Shown: positions 44,744 to 53,257 of the stretch, piece after piece
Position numbering within the stretch: position 1 is the stretch's first letter
Layout of the letters: the number at the start of each line of letters is the position of its first letter
Assembly (NCBI RefSeq): GCF_913776295.1
Contig: NZ_CAJYOJ010000077.1
Location: 1-64,000, forward strand
Direction: 5' to 3'
Length of the DNA: 64,000 nt
Source: an uncultured Pedobacter sp.
GTDB taxonomy: Bacteria > Bacteroidota > Bacteroidia > Sphingobacteriales > Sphingobacteriaceae
Translations under genes and position numbers: made by a program
Notes under the pieces: generated by a model
The model's input: the letters and a program-made list of their open reading frames with translations, nothing else
Told to the model about the DNA's origin: nothing
Databases searched by the model: none

Positions 44744-46513
44744 TTACACTTTGGCAATCCCTTTAGAAGAGAACTGCAGATCGTAAAGTTTTTTATAATA
44801 ACCGTTTAATTTTAATAACTCCTGATGCGTGCCTTTTTCTTTGATTTCGCCCTTATCCAGTACGATAATCTGATCAGCCTTTTGAATGGTTGACAAACGG
44901 TGGGCAATTACAATCGAGGTACGGCCATCCATTAAATTATCAATGGCTTTCTGGATCAATAATTCGGTTTCGGTATCTACGGATGAGGTGGCCTCATCTA
45001 AAACCAGAATTGCGGGATTATGGACCAAGGCACGGATAAAAGAAATCAGCTGCGCCTGACCTGCAGAAAGGGTAGCACCTCTTTCCATTACATTATACTG
45101 ATAACCACCGGGTAAACGTTCAATAAAGTCATGTGCACCCACTTTTTTCGAAGCATTAATCACTTCATCTATCGTAATTTCGGGGTTATTAAGTGTAATG
45201 TTATTTAAAATGGTATCTGAAAACAAGAAAACATCCTGGAGTACAGTGGCAATGTGGCTTCTGAGGTAATCGAGTTCAAAATCTTCAATACGAATACCAT
45301 CAACGGTGATATCTCCTCTTCTTACTTCATAAAAACGGTTCAGGATATTAATGGTTGAAGATTTGCCTGCACCAGTTGCACCAACCAAGGCAACCGTATC
45401 GCCAGCTTTTACCTCAAAACTAAGGTCTTTTAGCACATAGCTATCCTCATTATAGGCAAACCAGACCTTTTCGAACTTAATATTCCCTTCCAGTTTGGCA
45501 GGTTTTTGTTTACCATGGTCAGGTGTAGTTTCATCGGTATCTAAAACTTTAAAAACACGTTCTGCACCTACCATTCCCATTTGCAGGGTATTAAATTTAT
45601 CAGCCAGTTGGCGGATAGGCGTAAATACCATGCCCAGGTACATAATAAATTGGGTGATCGTGCCCGGCGTAACATCAAGGGGTTTGGATAGAATGCTTTT
45701 GGCACCATACCATACCAATAAGCCTAAAGACATGGCCGAAATCAGCTCAACTACAGGAAAGAATATAGAATAATACCAGTTACTGCGGATATTGGCATTG
45801 CGATAACGTTTGTTAATGGCATAAAACTTTCGGTATTCCTGTTTCTCTCTTGCAAAATACTGCACAATGGAAACGCCGGTAATGTGTTCCTGCAAAAAAG
45901 TATTCAGGTTTGAAACCTCATTCCTGATTTCTTGGAAGGCGACTTTAATGGCTTTTTGAAATTTACGGGTAGCCATAATCAGCAGCGGAATAGGCAAAAG
46001 CACAACTAAACTCAACTCCCAATCGGTATATAACATTACCCCCACAATCACCACTACCTGCAAACTGTCGCCAATCATGGAAATTAAACCTTCTGAAAAG
46101 ATATCAGCAATAGTTTCCAGATCCGAAACCGTTCTGGTAATTAATTGCCCAATAGGTGTTTTATCAAAAAACTTAAGCCGCAACTTAGTAATGTGGTTAA
46201 AAACATTGATCCGCAGATCGCGGATAACCGACTGGCCTAATGTGTTAGTTAACAGCGTATGATTATATTGGATTAAGCTCTGCAAAACGAGCATAAAAAT
46301 CATCAGCATAGTCATGTTCACCAGGCCAGAGTAATTTCCGTTTAAAATATAATGATCGAGTGTATACCTGATCAAAAACGGACGTACTGGAGAAATGGCC
46401 GCCAACAAAATGGTTAAAATTACCGACCACACAAAAACAGCACGGTAAGGCTTTACGTATTGAAAAATACGTTTCAGTAATCCGGTATTATATACTTCGC
46501 CTGTCACTGCCAT
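44744..46513 (-). CDS. ABC exporter, fused membrane and ATPase domains
   Basis: The protein has 589 residues. The N-terminal six-helix exporter domain (~15-310) is followed by a nucleotide-binding domain with Walker A GATGAGKSS, signature LSAGQ (in place of LSGGQ), Walker B ILVLDEATSSVD and the switch IVIAHRLST. It works as a dimer in the inner membrane, possibly heterodimeric, though no second half-transporter is adjacent. It resembles MsbA/multidrug or lipid exporters; the substrate is not predictable. Confidence 0.92.
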   Translation of the reverse strand: MAVTGEVYNTGLLKRIFQYVKPYRAVFVWSVILTILLAAISPVRPFLIRYTLDHYILNGNYSGLVNMTMLMIFMLVLQSLIQYNHTLLTNTLGQSVIRDLRINVFNHITKLRLKFFDKTPIGQLITRTVSDLETIADIFSEGLISMIGDSLQVVVIVGVMLYTDWELSLVVLLPIPLLIMATRKFQKAIKVAFQEIRNEVSNLNTFLQEHITGVSIVQYFAREKQEYRKFYAINKRYRNANIRSNWYYSIFFPVVELISAMSLGLLVWYGAKSILSKPLDVTPGTITQFIMYLGMVFTPIRQLADKFNTLQMGMVGAERVFKVLDTDETTPDHGKQKPAKLEGNIKFEKVWFAYNEDSYVLKDLSFEVKAGDTVALVGATGAGKSSTINILNRFYEVRRGDITVDGIRIEDFELDYLRSHIATVLQDVFLFSDTILNNITLNNPEITIDEVINASKKVGAHDFIERLPGGYQYNVMERGATLSAGQAQLISFIRALVHNPAILVLDEATSSVDTETELLIQKAIDNLMDGRTSIVIAHRLSTIQKADQIIVLDKGEIKEKGTHQELLKLNGYYKKLYDLQFSSKGIAKV

Positions 46514-46543
46514 GTTTAGGGTTTAGGGTGTAAGGCTTAGGGT
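46514..46543. repeat. TTTAGGG-like words upstream of the ABC gene
   Basis: TTTAGGGTTTAGGGTGTAAG followed by GCTTAGGGTG. This short degenerate run starts at the ABC start codon and extends upstream; it is one more of the G-rich intergenic word repeats in this window. Confidence 0.5.
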
Positions 46544-46648
46544 GAAAAGCCTGACACCTTCTTAACAATTTTACATTATACTATCTTTTATCACAATTTT
46601 GTTTTTTTTTAACGGTCGCTGCACCTTCCGCCTTAAACCTTCGGCTTT

Positions 46649-47401
46649 CTACCTTAAATACGGATAGTCTATCTTGACTAAATACAAACCACAGGCAGGT
46701 ACCGATTGTCCAGCTTTGCTTCGGTTTTTACTTTCTATAATCGCTTTAAAAGCCGCTAAATTTATTTCTTTTTTACCAACCGACACCAAAGTACCCATAA
46801 TGGCCCTAACCATGTTCCGCAAAAAACGATCAGCCTGGATGGTAAAAACCAGTCCACCTTCCTGTTGTTCAAACACCGCTTTAGTGATCTTACAATTATT
46901 GGTAAAAGTTTGGGTATTGGATTTGCTGAAACAGGAGAAATCGGTATAATTTAACAAAACAGCCGCGGCCTCATTCATGGCCTCAACATCAAGCCGGTCT
47001 TTAACCAACCACGACCGGTTAAGTTTGAAAGGATCTTTTTCGAAATGGATATGATACTGGTAAGCACGTGCCGTGGCATCAAAGCGGGCATGGGCATCAG
47101 CGTGTACAGGTATTATGCGTTTTGCTGCTATTTGATAGGGCAACATCGCGTTGAGGCCTGTAATGGAATTTAGCACTTTAATTTCCTCTACATCCTCCAC
47201 ATCAAAATGGGCATAAAAATCTTTGGCATGCACCCCAGCATCGGTTCTCCCACAGCCCAATGTTTCAATAGGCTGCCGAAAAAAAACAGACATTGCCTTA
47301 TCCAACAATTCCTGCACGGTGATTGCGTTAGGTTGGGTTTGCCAGCCATGGTACAAGCTGCCATCATATGCCAATTGGATAAAATACCTTTTTTTAATCA
47401 A
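46649..47401 (-). CDS. truA: tRNA pseudouridine(38-40) synthase
   Basis: It converts uridines 38-40 of tRNA anticodon arms to pseudouridine. Catalytic Asp is in GCGRTDAGVHAKDFYAHF, and the family start KKRYFIQLAYDGSLYHGWQ is intact. I choose the TTG at 47401 (250 residues, normal length). The in-frame ATG at 47500 would add 33 unrelated residues and lies upstream of a perfect promoter whose -7 box ends at 47409. Transcription would thus begin only a few bases before the TTG, giving an almost leaderless message. Confidence 0.93.
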   Translation of the reverse strand: MIKKRYFIQLAYDGSLYHGWQTQPNAITVQELLDKAMSVFFRQPIETLGCGRTDAGVHAKDFYAHFDVEDVEEIKVLNSITGLNAMLPYQIAAKRIIPVHADAHARFDATARAYQYHIHFEKDPFKLNRSWLVKDRLDVEAMNEAAAVLLNYTDFSCFSKSNTQTFTNNCKITKAVFEQQEGGLVFTIQADRFLRNMVRAIMGTLVSVGKKEINLAAFKAIIESKNRSKAGQSVPACGLYLVKIDYPYLR

Positions 47402-47408
47402 AACGATG

Positions 47409-47439
47409 CAAAAGTACAGTTTAAGAGTCAAAGGGCAAA
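47409..47439 (-). promoter_or_regulatory. promoter of truA
   Basis: The minus strand reads TTTG (47439-47436), 19 bases, TACTTTTG (47416-47409): a perfect TTTG-N19-TAnnTTTG. It decides against the upstream ATG for truA. Confidence 0.75.
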
Positions 47440-47546
47440 GTGTTGAGCAAAGCGTTTGGAGTTGGGCGTTTGGCATAAATTTTTTAAAGCCAATCGCCAT
47501 TAACGCTTCTTTTCCGATTTATTCCCCCTATGCACCAACTTCAATC

Positions 47547-47577
47547 TTTTTTTCTTTTCTTAAAAAAATTAGCTTTG
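47547..47577 (+). promoter_or_regulatory. promoter of the DUF4293 gene
   Basis: TTTT (47547-47550), 19 bases, then TAGCTTTG (47570-47577). The -7 is perfect and the -33 differs at one base. The predicted leader is ~16 bases. Confidence 0.65.
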
Positions 47578-47596
47578 TTTCTATATTTTTACGTCC

Positions 47597-48064
47597 ATGA
47601 TACAAAGAATACAATCTATCTGGTTTTTTTTAGCGGCTTTGACCTTGGTTTTAATGCTGTTTTTACCCATTGCAACAAAAACGGTTGATGGCTCTGAAGC
47701 CAAGATTTTTACAAACGGACTACATCATTATCTGGAAGGGAAAACAGGAAAGGTATTAAATGTTGAGGTATCGTTACCATTATTGATCGCCAATATTGCA
47801 ATAGCAATTATCTGTTTCATCAATATTTTTAATTACAAAAAAAGAAGTTTCCAAAAACGCTTTGCCATTGTTTCGATTATATTAATTGTTGGTTTCGCTT
47901 TCTGGTGCAGCATCTATGCAAAAGAACTTCCTGGGGGAATAGAAGGCGCCAGCTTTGGCATTGGTGCTTATTTGCCAGCTGTAGCTATCCTGTTTATTGT
48001 ATTAGGGATCTTCGGCATCAATAAAGATGAAAGGCTGATCCGTTCTGCCGAAAGGTTGAGATAG
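47597..48064 (+). CDS. DUF4293 family membrane protein
   Basis: The protein has 155 residues with four predicted membrane helices at ~8-26, 55-77, 89-108 and 123-145, and the N-terminal signature MIQRIQSIWFFLAALTL. The family is common in Bacteroidota and has no known function. Divergent from truA, with which it shares a 200-base intergenic region. Confidence 0.88.
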   Translation: MIQRIQSIWFFLAALTLVLMLFLPIATKTVDGSEAKIFTNGLHHYLEGKTGKVLNVEVSLPLLIANIAIAIICFINIFNYKKRSFQKRFAIVSIILIVGFAFWCSIYAKELPGGIEGASFGIGAYLPAVAILFIVLGIFGINKDERLIRSAERLR

Positions 48065-48076
48065 TTAATCAATTGA

Positions 48077-48637
48077 ATGATGAATCAAATGTTATCTACA
48101 GATCAAACTCAACACTTGCTAAACATACTAAAAAGCCGTTTTGAAGAAAACAGAAACCGGCATGAGGGCCTGGAATGGCAAAATGTGCTTAATAAATTAG
48201 AAGCCGATCCGCAGAAACTCTGGGCACTACATCAAATGGAAGAAACCGGTGGTGAACCGGATGTAGTTGCTTTTGAGGAGAAAACAGGCACCTACCTTTT
48301 TTTCGATTGTGCTGCCGAAAGTCCGAAAGGACGTAGAAGTTTGTGTTATGATGCGGAAGCACTGGCCTCAAGAAAAGAACATAAGCCAAAAGATAGCGCA
48401 GTTAATTTGGCAAATGAGTGGGGCGTTGAACTTTTAACTGAACCCCAATACCACTATTTGCAGCAATTTGGCAAATTTGACAGTAAAAGCTCAAGCTGGA
48501 TCAAAACGCCTGCAGATATTAGAAAGCTGGGCGGTGCGTTGTTTTGCGACTACCGCTATGGAAAAGTTTTCACTTATCATAACGGAGCAGAATCTTATTA
48601 TGCGGCGAGGGCTTTCAGGGCTTGTTTAATCGTTTAA
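48077..48637 (+). CDS. DUF4256 family protein
   Basis: This 186-residue cytoplasmic protein has family-like motifs: LLNILKSRFEENRNRHEGLE near the start, EETGGEPDVV and FFDCAAESPKGRRSLCYD in the middle, and YHNGAESYYAARAFRACL at the end. Function unknown. It lies 12 bases after the DUF4293 gene and 10 before the DUF2200 gene, so the three probably form one operon. The start could be the second or third Met instead. Confidence 0.88.
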   Translation: MMNQMLSTDQTQHLLNILKSRFEENRNRHEGLEWQNVLNKLEADPQKLWALHQMEETGGEPDVVAFEEKTGTYLFFDCAAESPKGRRSLCYDAEALASRKEHKPKDSAVNLANEWGVELLTEPQYHYLQQFGKFDSKSSSWIKTPADIRKLGGALFCDYRYGKVFTYHNGAESYYAARAFRACLIV

Positions 48638-48647
48638 TTTAAACTAT

Positions 48648-49016
48648 ATGATGAATGTAACGCCAGAACATAATGAAAAAATAGCTAAAATGACTTTTTC
48701 ATCTGTTTACCCCCATTATGTTACAAAAGTTGAGAAAAAAGGAAGAACTGTTGACGAGCTGCACCAGGTGATCAACTGGTTAACAGGTTATGATGAAGAA
48801 CAACTTCAAAAATACATCCAAAAGAAAACAACCTTTAAAGATTTTTTTGAGCAAGCCAATATCAATCCTAAAGCGCATTTGATAACAGGTGTGATTTGTG
48901 GTTACCGGATTGAGGAAATCGAATATCCATTGACGAGACAAGTACGCTATTTAGATAAACTGGTTGACGAACTGGCCAAAGGCAAAGCGATAGAAAAAAT
49001 TTTGAGCGCTGGATAA
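48648..49016 (+). CDS. DUF2200 family protein
   Basis: This 122-residue protein has the family motifs KMTFSSVYPHYVTKVEKKGR, VINWLTGYD and FFEQANINPKA. It is small, cytoplasmic, and of unknown function. Last gene of the DUF4293-DUF4256-DUF2200 run. Confidence 0.9.
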   Translation: MMNVTPEHNEKIAKMTFSSVYPHYVTKVEKKGRTVDELHQVINWLTGYDEEQLQKYIQKKTTFKDFFEQANINPKAHLITGVICGYRIEEIEYPLTRQVRYLDKLVDELAKGKAIEKILSAG

Positions 49017-49100
49017 ACCAAACTTAAAATTGATCAGTTCTTCATCCCCCTTTCGAATGATGCAATCCAGATCGACAGGTTTTTTAAGGTTGTAATTTGT

Positions 49101-49193
49101 TTAAAGAATTTCAGGAGGTAATTTGTCCCCTGTAAGACCATCCATTTTCTTCTTTCGTTTATCCTCTTCTATTTCATCCTTATTTTCAAACAT
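49101..49193 (-). CDS. possible 30-residue charged small protein
   Basis: The reading frame from ATG at 49193 to TAA at 49101 encodes 30 residues: a very charged first half (ENKDEIEEDKRKKK) and a neutral end (DGLTGDKLPPEIL). It sits alone between the DUF2200 and helicase genes, divergent from the helicase. No homolog is recognised and no promoter was found, so it may be chance. Confidence 0.3.
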   Translation of the reverse strand: MFENKDEIEEDKRKKKMDGLTGDKLPPEIL

Positions 49194-49220
49194 TTAGCCC
49201 AAAAACTATTTACTTGATTC

Positions 49221-49253
49221 TCTGGGAAATACAAAATATTAACTGTACCTTTG
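49221..49253 (+). promoter_or_regulatory. promoter of the DEAD-box helicase gene
   Basis: TCTG (49221-49224), 21 bases, then TACCTTTG (49246-49253). The -7 is perfect, the -33 has one mismatch, and the leader is ~25 bases. Confidence 0.65.
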
Positions 49254-49280
49254 CGGCTCAATTAAAAAATAAATAGACGA

Positions 49281-51137
49281 ATGACAAACCCATTTCAATT
49301 ATTGGGGATAAGTGATGACGTCGTTAATGCCGTAAAGGACCTTGGATTCGAAAATCCAACGCCGATTCAGGAGCAAAGTATTCCTGTACTGTTAGAAGGC
49401 ACTAATGATTTTGTTGGTTTGGCCCAAACAGGAACAGGAAAAACAGCCGCATTTGGTTTGCCGCTGTTAGAACTAATCGATTTTAAAGTTAACAAACCAC
49501 AGGCATTGATTTTATGCCCTACCCGTGAGTTATGCTTACAGATCGCTAACGACCTTAAAAACTTTTCTAAAAACATTGCTAATGCCCACGTTGTTGCTGT
49601 TTACGGTGGCGCGAACATTATGCAACAACTACGCGAAATCCGTCAGGGAATTCAGATCGTAGTGGCCACGCCCGGCCGTATGTTGGATATCATTGGCCGT
49701 AAAGCCATTGATTTTTCAAATGTTAAATATGTGGTGCTTGATGAAGCTGACGAGATGTTGAACATGGGTTTCCAGGACGACATCAACGATATTTTATCAA
49801 CCACTCCTGATGACAAAAAAACCTGGTTATTTTCGGCTACCATGCCATCAGAAGTTCGCCGTATAGCTAAAAACTATATGGATAACCCTGTAGAATTAAC
49901 CATGGGCACAAAAAATACCGGTAACGTTAATATCGAACACGAATATTACATTGTTCGTGCACGTGATAAATACGCTGCCTTGAAACGTATTGTAGATTTT
50001 AACCCTGATATTTTTGGTGTTGTCTTCTGCAAAACCAAATTAGATACCCAGGATATTGCCGAGCATTTAATTAAAGATGGTTACAATGCAGATGCCTTAC
50101 ACGGTGATTTATCGCAACAACAACGCGACAAGGTAATGCAGCGTTTCCGTGAACGTAATATGCAATTGTTAATTGCTACTGATGTTGCTGCACGCGGTAT
50201 TGATGTAAACAATGTAACACACGTAATCAATTATTCTTTACCTGATGAGATTGAAAGTTATACCCACCGCTCTGGCCGTACTGGCCGTGCAGGTAAAACC
50301 GGAATCTCCATCTGTATCATCAACTCTAAGGAATTAGGAAAAATCCGCCAGTTGGAGCGCATTATTGGTAAACAATTTACTAAAGCTGAATTACCTACCG
50401 GATTTGATGTTTGCGAAAAACAACTATTTTCATTAGTACATAAAGTACACAATGTAGAGGTTAACGAAGAACAAATCGACCAATACATTCCTCGTATTAT
50501 GGATGAATTTAAAGATTTGTCTAAAGAGGATGTGATTAAACGTTTTGCTTCATTAGAATTTAACCGTTTCTTGCAATACTATTCTAAAGCGCCTGATTTA
50601 AATGCAGCTGTTGGTGATGAGCGTGGCGAAAGAGGTGAACGTAGCGAAAGACGCGGACGTGGTAGCGAAGGCTACACCCGTTTGTTCATCAACTTAGGTT
50701 CTGTAGATGAGTTTACCCGCGGTGATATGTTATCTTTTATCTGCAATAACGGTAAAATTGGTGGCAAAAGCGTTGGTAAGATCGATTTAAAAGGTGTTTT
50801 CTCTTTCTTTGAAGTAGAAGATGCGGTGGCAGACAAAGTGTTTGAAGGCTTTAAATCAGTTGAATTTAACGGCCGCCAGGTACGTATTGAAAGAAGTGGT
50901 GATGGCGGCGGTGAAAGACGCGGCGGCGGCGAAAGACGTGGCGGCGGTTTCGGCGGTGAACGTAGAGGCGGCGGTGGCGGCGGTTACCGTGGTGGCGACA
51001 GAAGATCAGGTGGAGGAAGACGTGAAGGCGGAAACAGCGGTGGCGGTTTCAGAGATTTTTCTGGTCGTAGCCGTGAAGATAAAGGTGGTAGCGGACGCAG
51101 AGAAGGCGGAAGCGATGAGCGCCGTAAAAAATGGTAA
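49281..51137 (+). CDS. DEAD-box ATP-dependent RNA helicase with RGG tail
   Basis: This RNA-unwinding enzyme of the CsdA/DeaD group is probably involved in ribosome assembly and cold or stress RNA remodelling. It has 618 residues. Q motif at ~20-28; Walker A AQTGTGKTAAFG; DEAD box at Asp154 (VLDEADEMLNMGF); SATMP; helicase C motifs ATDVAARGID and HRSGRTGRAG; a DbpA-type RNA-binding domain ~464-540; and a C-terminal Arg-Gly-rich tail (~545-618). It has a strong promoter and its own terminator, so it is likely a single-gene unit. Confidence 0.95.
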   Translation: MTNPFQLLGISDDVVNAVKDLGFENPTPIQEQSIPVLLEGTNDFVGLAQTGTGKTAAFGLPLLELIDFKVNKPQALILCPTRELCLQIANDLKNFSKNIANAHVVAVYGGANIMQQLREIRQGIQIVVATPGRMLDIIGRKAIDFSNVKYVVLDEADEMLNMGFQDDINDILSTTPDDKKTWLFSATMPSEVRRIAKNYMDNPVELTMGTKNTGNVNIEHEYYIVRARDKYAALKRIVDFNPDIFGVVFCKTKLDTQDIAEHLIKDGYNADALHGDLSQQQRDKVMQRFRERNMQLLIATDVAARGIDVNNVTHVINYSLPDEIESYTHRSGRTGRAGKTGISICIINSKELGKIRQLERIIGKQFTKAELPTGFDVCEKQLFSLVHKVHNVEVNEEQIDQYIPRIMDEFKDLSKEDVIKRFASLEFNRFLQYYSKAPDLNAAVGDERGERGERSERRGRGSEGYTRLFINLGSVDEFTRGDMLSFICNNGKIGGKSVGKIDLKGVFSFFEVEDAVADKVFEGFKSVEFNGRQVRIERSGDGGGERRGGGERRGGGFGGERRGGGGGGYRGGDRRSGGGRREGGNSGGGFRDFSGRSREDKGGSGRREGGSDERRKKW

Positions 51138-51159
51138 ATTACTAAACCAAATACATTAT

Positions 51160-51191
51160 AGCCGTTCTGATTATTCAGAACGGCTTTTTTG
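51160..51191 (+). terminator. Rho-independent terminator of the helicase gene
   Basis: A perfect 11-bp stem (AGCCGTTCTGA / TCAGAACGGCT) with a 4-base loop and a run of six T, 22 bases past the stop. Confidence 0.95.
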
Positions 51192-51340
51192 TACCCTGTC
51201 AATACCGCCAAACAGAGTAGATGTCAACTCTAGCAAACTGCTTAACAACATTGTACCCCAAATAGTTACAATTTATATTCAGCGGATTCAATAGACTGTA
51301 AAAAATAGATATATTTAACATCTTATCTGTTTAACTGAAT

Positions 51341-53188
51341 ATGATGCATTATTTTAGGCTGGTCATTACTTTTTTCCTTTTAGCTACAGGGCTAGATTTA
51401 TCTGCCCAACAAACAGCTTCAAATCCAAAAATGCAGTGGTTTGCCGATGCCAAACTGGGTATTTTTATTCATTGGGGCATCTACTCCGTAAATGGTATAT
51501 CCGAATCATGGGCTTTTTACAATAATTATATCAACCATGATCATTATATGAATCAGCTTGATGGATTTACAGCTAAAAAATATGATCCAAAGGAATGGGT
51601 AAACCTGATTAAGGAAAGCGGTGCAAAATATGCGGTAATTACCACTAAGCACCACGATGGCGTAGCCCTTTGGGACAGTAAAATGCCTAATGCAACCACA
51701 ACAGTAAAGCATAGTGCAGCTAAAAAAGATTTAATAACGCCATTTGTAGCCAATCTTAAAAAATCGGGATTGAAAACAGGTTTATATTTTTCGTTACCCG
51801 ATTGGAGTTATATTGATTACGATGGTTTTACGCGCGACCGCAAGCGTTACGATTACAAACAGGACCCTGCCCGTTTTAAAAAATTTCAAAATTACCTTCA
51901 TGGGCAGCTCAGTGAACTTTCCAACCAATACCACCCGGATTTAATTTGGTTTGATGGTGACTGGGAACATAGCGGCGAAGAATGGCAGGCGAAACAGATA
52001 TTGGAAAATCTGCGTAAGGTGAATCCAAATGTTATTGTCAATTCGCGTTTAAATGGTCATGGTGATTATGATACCCCTGAACAAGGCGTACCGGTATTAA
52101 AGCCCGCATCACCAGAGTGGGAGTTATGTTATACGATGAACGATTCATGGGGGTACCAGCCTTATGACAACCACTACAAATCGCCAAATATGATTATCCG
52201 TACACTGGTTGATTGCATCAGTATGGGTGGTAATCTGTTGCTAGACATCGGCCCCAAAGCGGATGGAACGATCGCGTCCGAGCAAATCAAAATTTTAAAA
52301 GATTTGGGTCGCTGGACAAAAAAACATGCTGAAGCTATTTACGATACACAGGCTGGAATCCCAGTCGGCCACGTTGAAGGAAAAACGACTTTATCCAAAA
52401 ATAAAGATGTATTATACCTGTATCTGGACTATAAGACAATGAATGGCATTCTGTTATCAGGTATCAAATCAAAAATCAAGAAAATTGAAATGGTTGGCAG
52501 CAAGGCGCAGCTATATCCGATCAGACTAAATGAAACTGATTATTTACTTCATTTAAAAGAAAGTGATTTCGATAACGATGTGACGGTTGTAAAAGTCACC
52601 TTAAATGGCCCCATCGAACTTGCCGATGAAAAACAAGTTCCCCTTTCGCTGGAAAACCTGTATACTTCACCCGTAGGAAATGAGTTAACCAGCTTAAGCC
52701 TGAATAAACTGGCCCGGAACCTGAACGCCGGCATCAATATATTTAACAACACCGGTTTAACTGCGGATGGTTTAGATTTCAACCCGGGCATTAAAAACGC
52801 AGATCAGAAAGTGAGTAACTGGGTAATCAAACATGCCGAGGCCCTTTACAAAACCGGAAAAGGCATCCCTGGCGGGCATTACCAGGGCAATACGGCACTT
52901 TCTGCCGATAAGCAAACGCTCTATTTATTTGTAGAAGGCACACCGACTGGTCCCATTGCCATAAAAGGCTTAAAAAACAACATCAGCAGGATCAGGATTG
53001 TGGGCGAAGGTACCATGCTCCCGCAAGAAATTTATAACAAGCTGTATTGGAGCAAAATACCGGGTATTGTTTACATTCCAGTACCTAAAGATAAACTAGA
53101 TCCGGAATTGACAATAATTGCAGTACTATTGGATAGCCCGATAGACTTATACCGGGAAAAAGTTGGGGCGATTGAAAGCAATCTTTAA
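51341..53188 (+). CDS. GH29 alpha-L-fucosidase with duplicated C-terminal domain
   Basis: This secreted exo-fucosidase has 615 residues; the signal peptide ends near 22 (DLSAQ). TIM barrel ~25-325: FIHWGIYSVNGISESW, TTKHHDGVALWDSK and nucleophile Asp205 (DLIWFDGDW). The C-terminal beta-sandwich (from Trp325: KHAEAIYDTQAGIPVGH, TLSKNKDVLYLYL) is repeated from Trp494 (KHAEALYKTGKGIPGGH, ALSADKQTLYLFV). The second copy includes a copy of the last barrel helix, which is unusual. Monocistronic by position; a second GH29 lies 5 kb away in a SusCD operon. Confidence 0.92.
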   Translation: MMHYFRLVITFFLLATGLDLSAQQTASNPKMQWFADAKLGIFIHWGIYSVNGISESWAFYNNYINHDHYMNQLDGFTAKKYDPKEWVNLIKESGAKYAVITTKHHDGVALWDSKMPNATTTVKHSAAKKDLITPFVANLKKSGLKTGLYFSLPDWSYIDYDGFTRDRKRYDYKQDPARFKKFQNYLHGQLSELSNQYHPDLIWFDGDWEHSGEEWQAKQILENLRKVNPNVIVNSRLNGHGDYDTPEQGVPVLKPASPEWELCYTMNDSWGYQPYDNHYKSPNMIIRTLVDCISMGGNLLLDIGPKADGTIASEQIKILKDLGRWTKKHAEAIYDTQAGIPVGHVEGKTTLSKNKDVLYLYLDYKTMNGILLSGIKSKIKKIEMVGSKAQLYPIRLNETDYLLHLKESDFDNDVTVVKVTLNGPIELADEKQVPLSLENLYTSPVGNELTSLSLNKLARNLNAGINIFNNTGLTADGLDFNPGIKNADQKVSNWVIKHAEALYKTGKGIPGGHYQGNTALSADKQTLYLFVEGTPTGPIAIKGLKNNISRIRIVGEGTMLPQEIYNKLYWSKIPGIVYIPVPKDKLDPELTIIAVLLDSPIDLYREKVGAIESNL

Positions 53189-53243
53189 TTATTTAACAAT
53201 TGTAAAATAGTGGCGCGACTTTACAATTATCCTTAAATTGCAT

Positions 53244-53251
53244 TACTTTCG
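53244..53251 (+). promoter_or_regulatory. candidate -7 box of bshC
   Basis: TACTTTCG differs from TAnnTTTG at one base and ends 6 bases before the bshC ATG, implying a leader of only ~3 bases. The -33 (TTAC at 53221) is poor. Confidence 0.4.
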
Positions 53252-53257
53252 CACATC

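Noticed and set aside
46514..46543. Telomere-like TTTAGGG repeat
   Set aside because: Too short and degenerate, inside a circular-type bacterial context; better seen as one of the intergenic word repeats.
50821..51294. Alternative frame over the helicase RGG tail
   Set aside because: It results from the repetitive Gly/Arg codons read in another frame.
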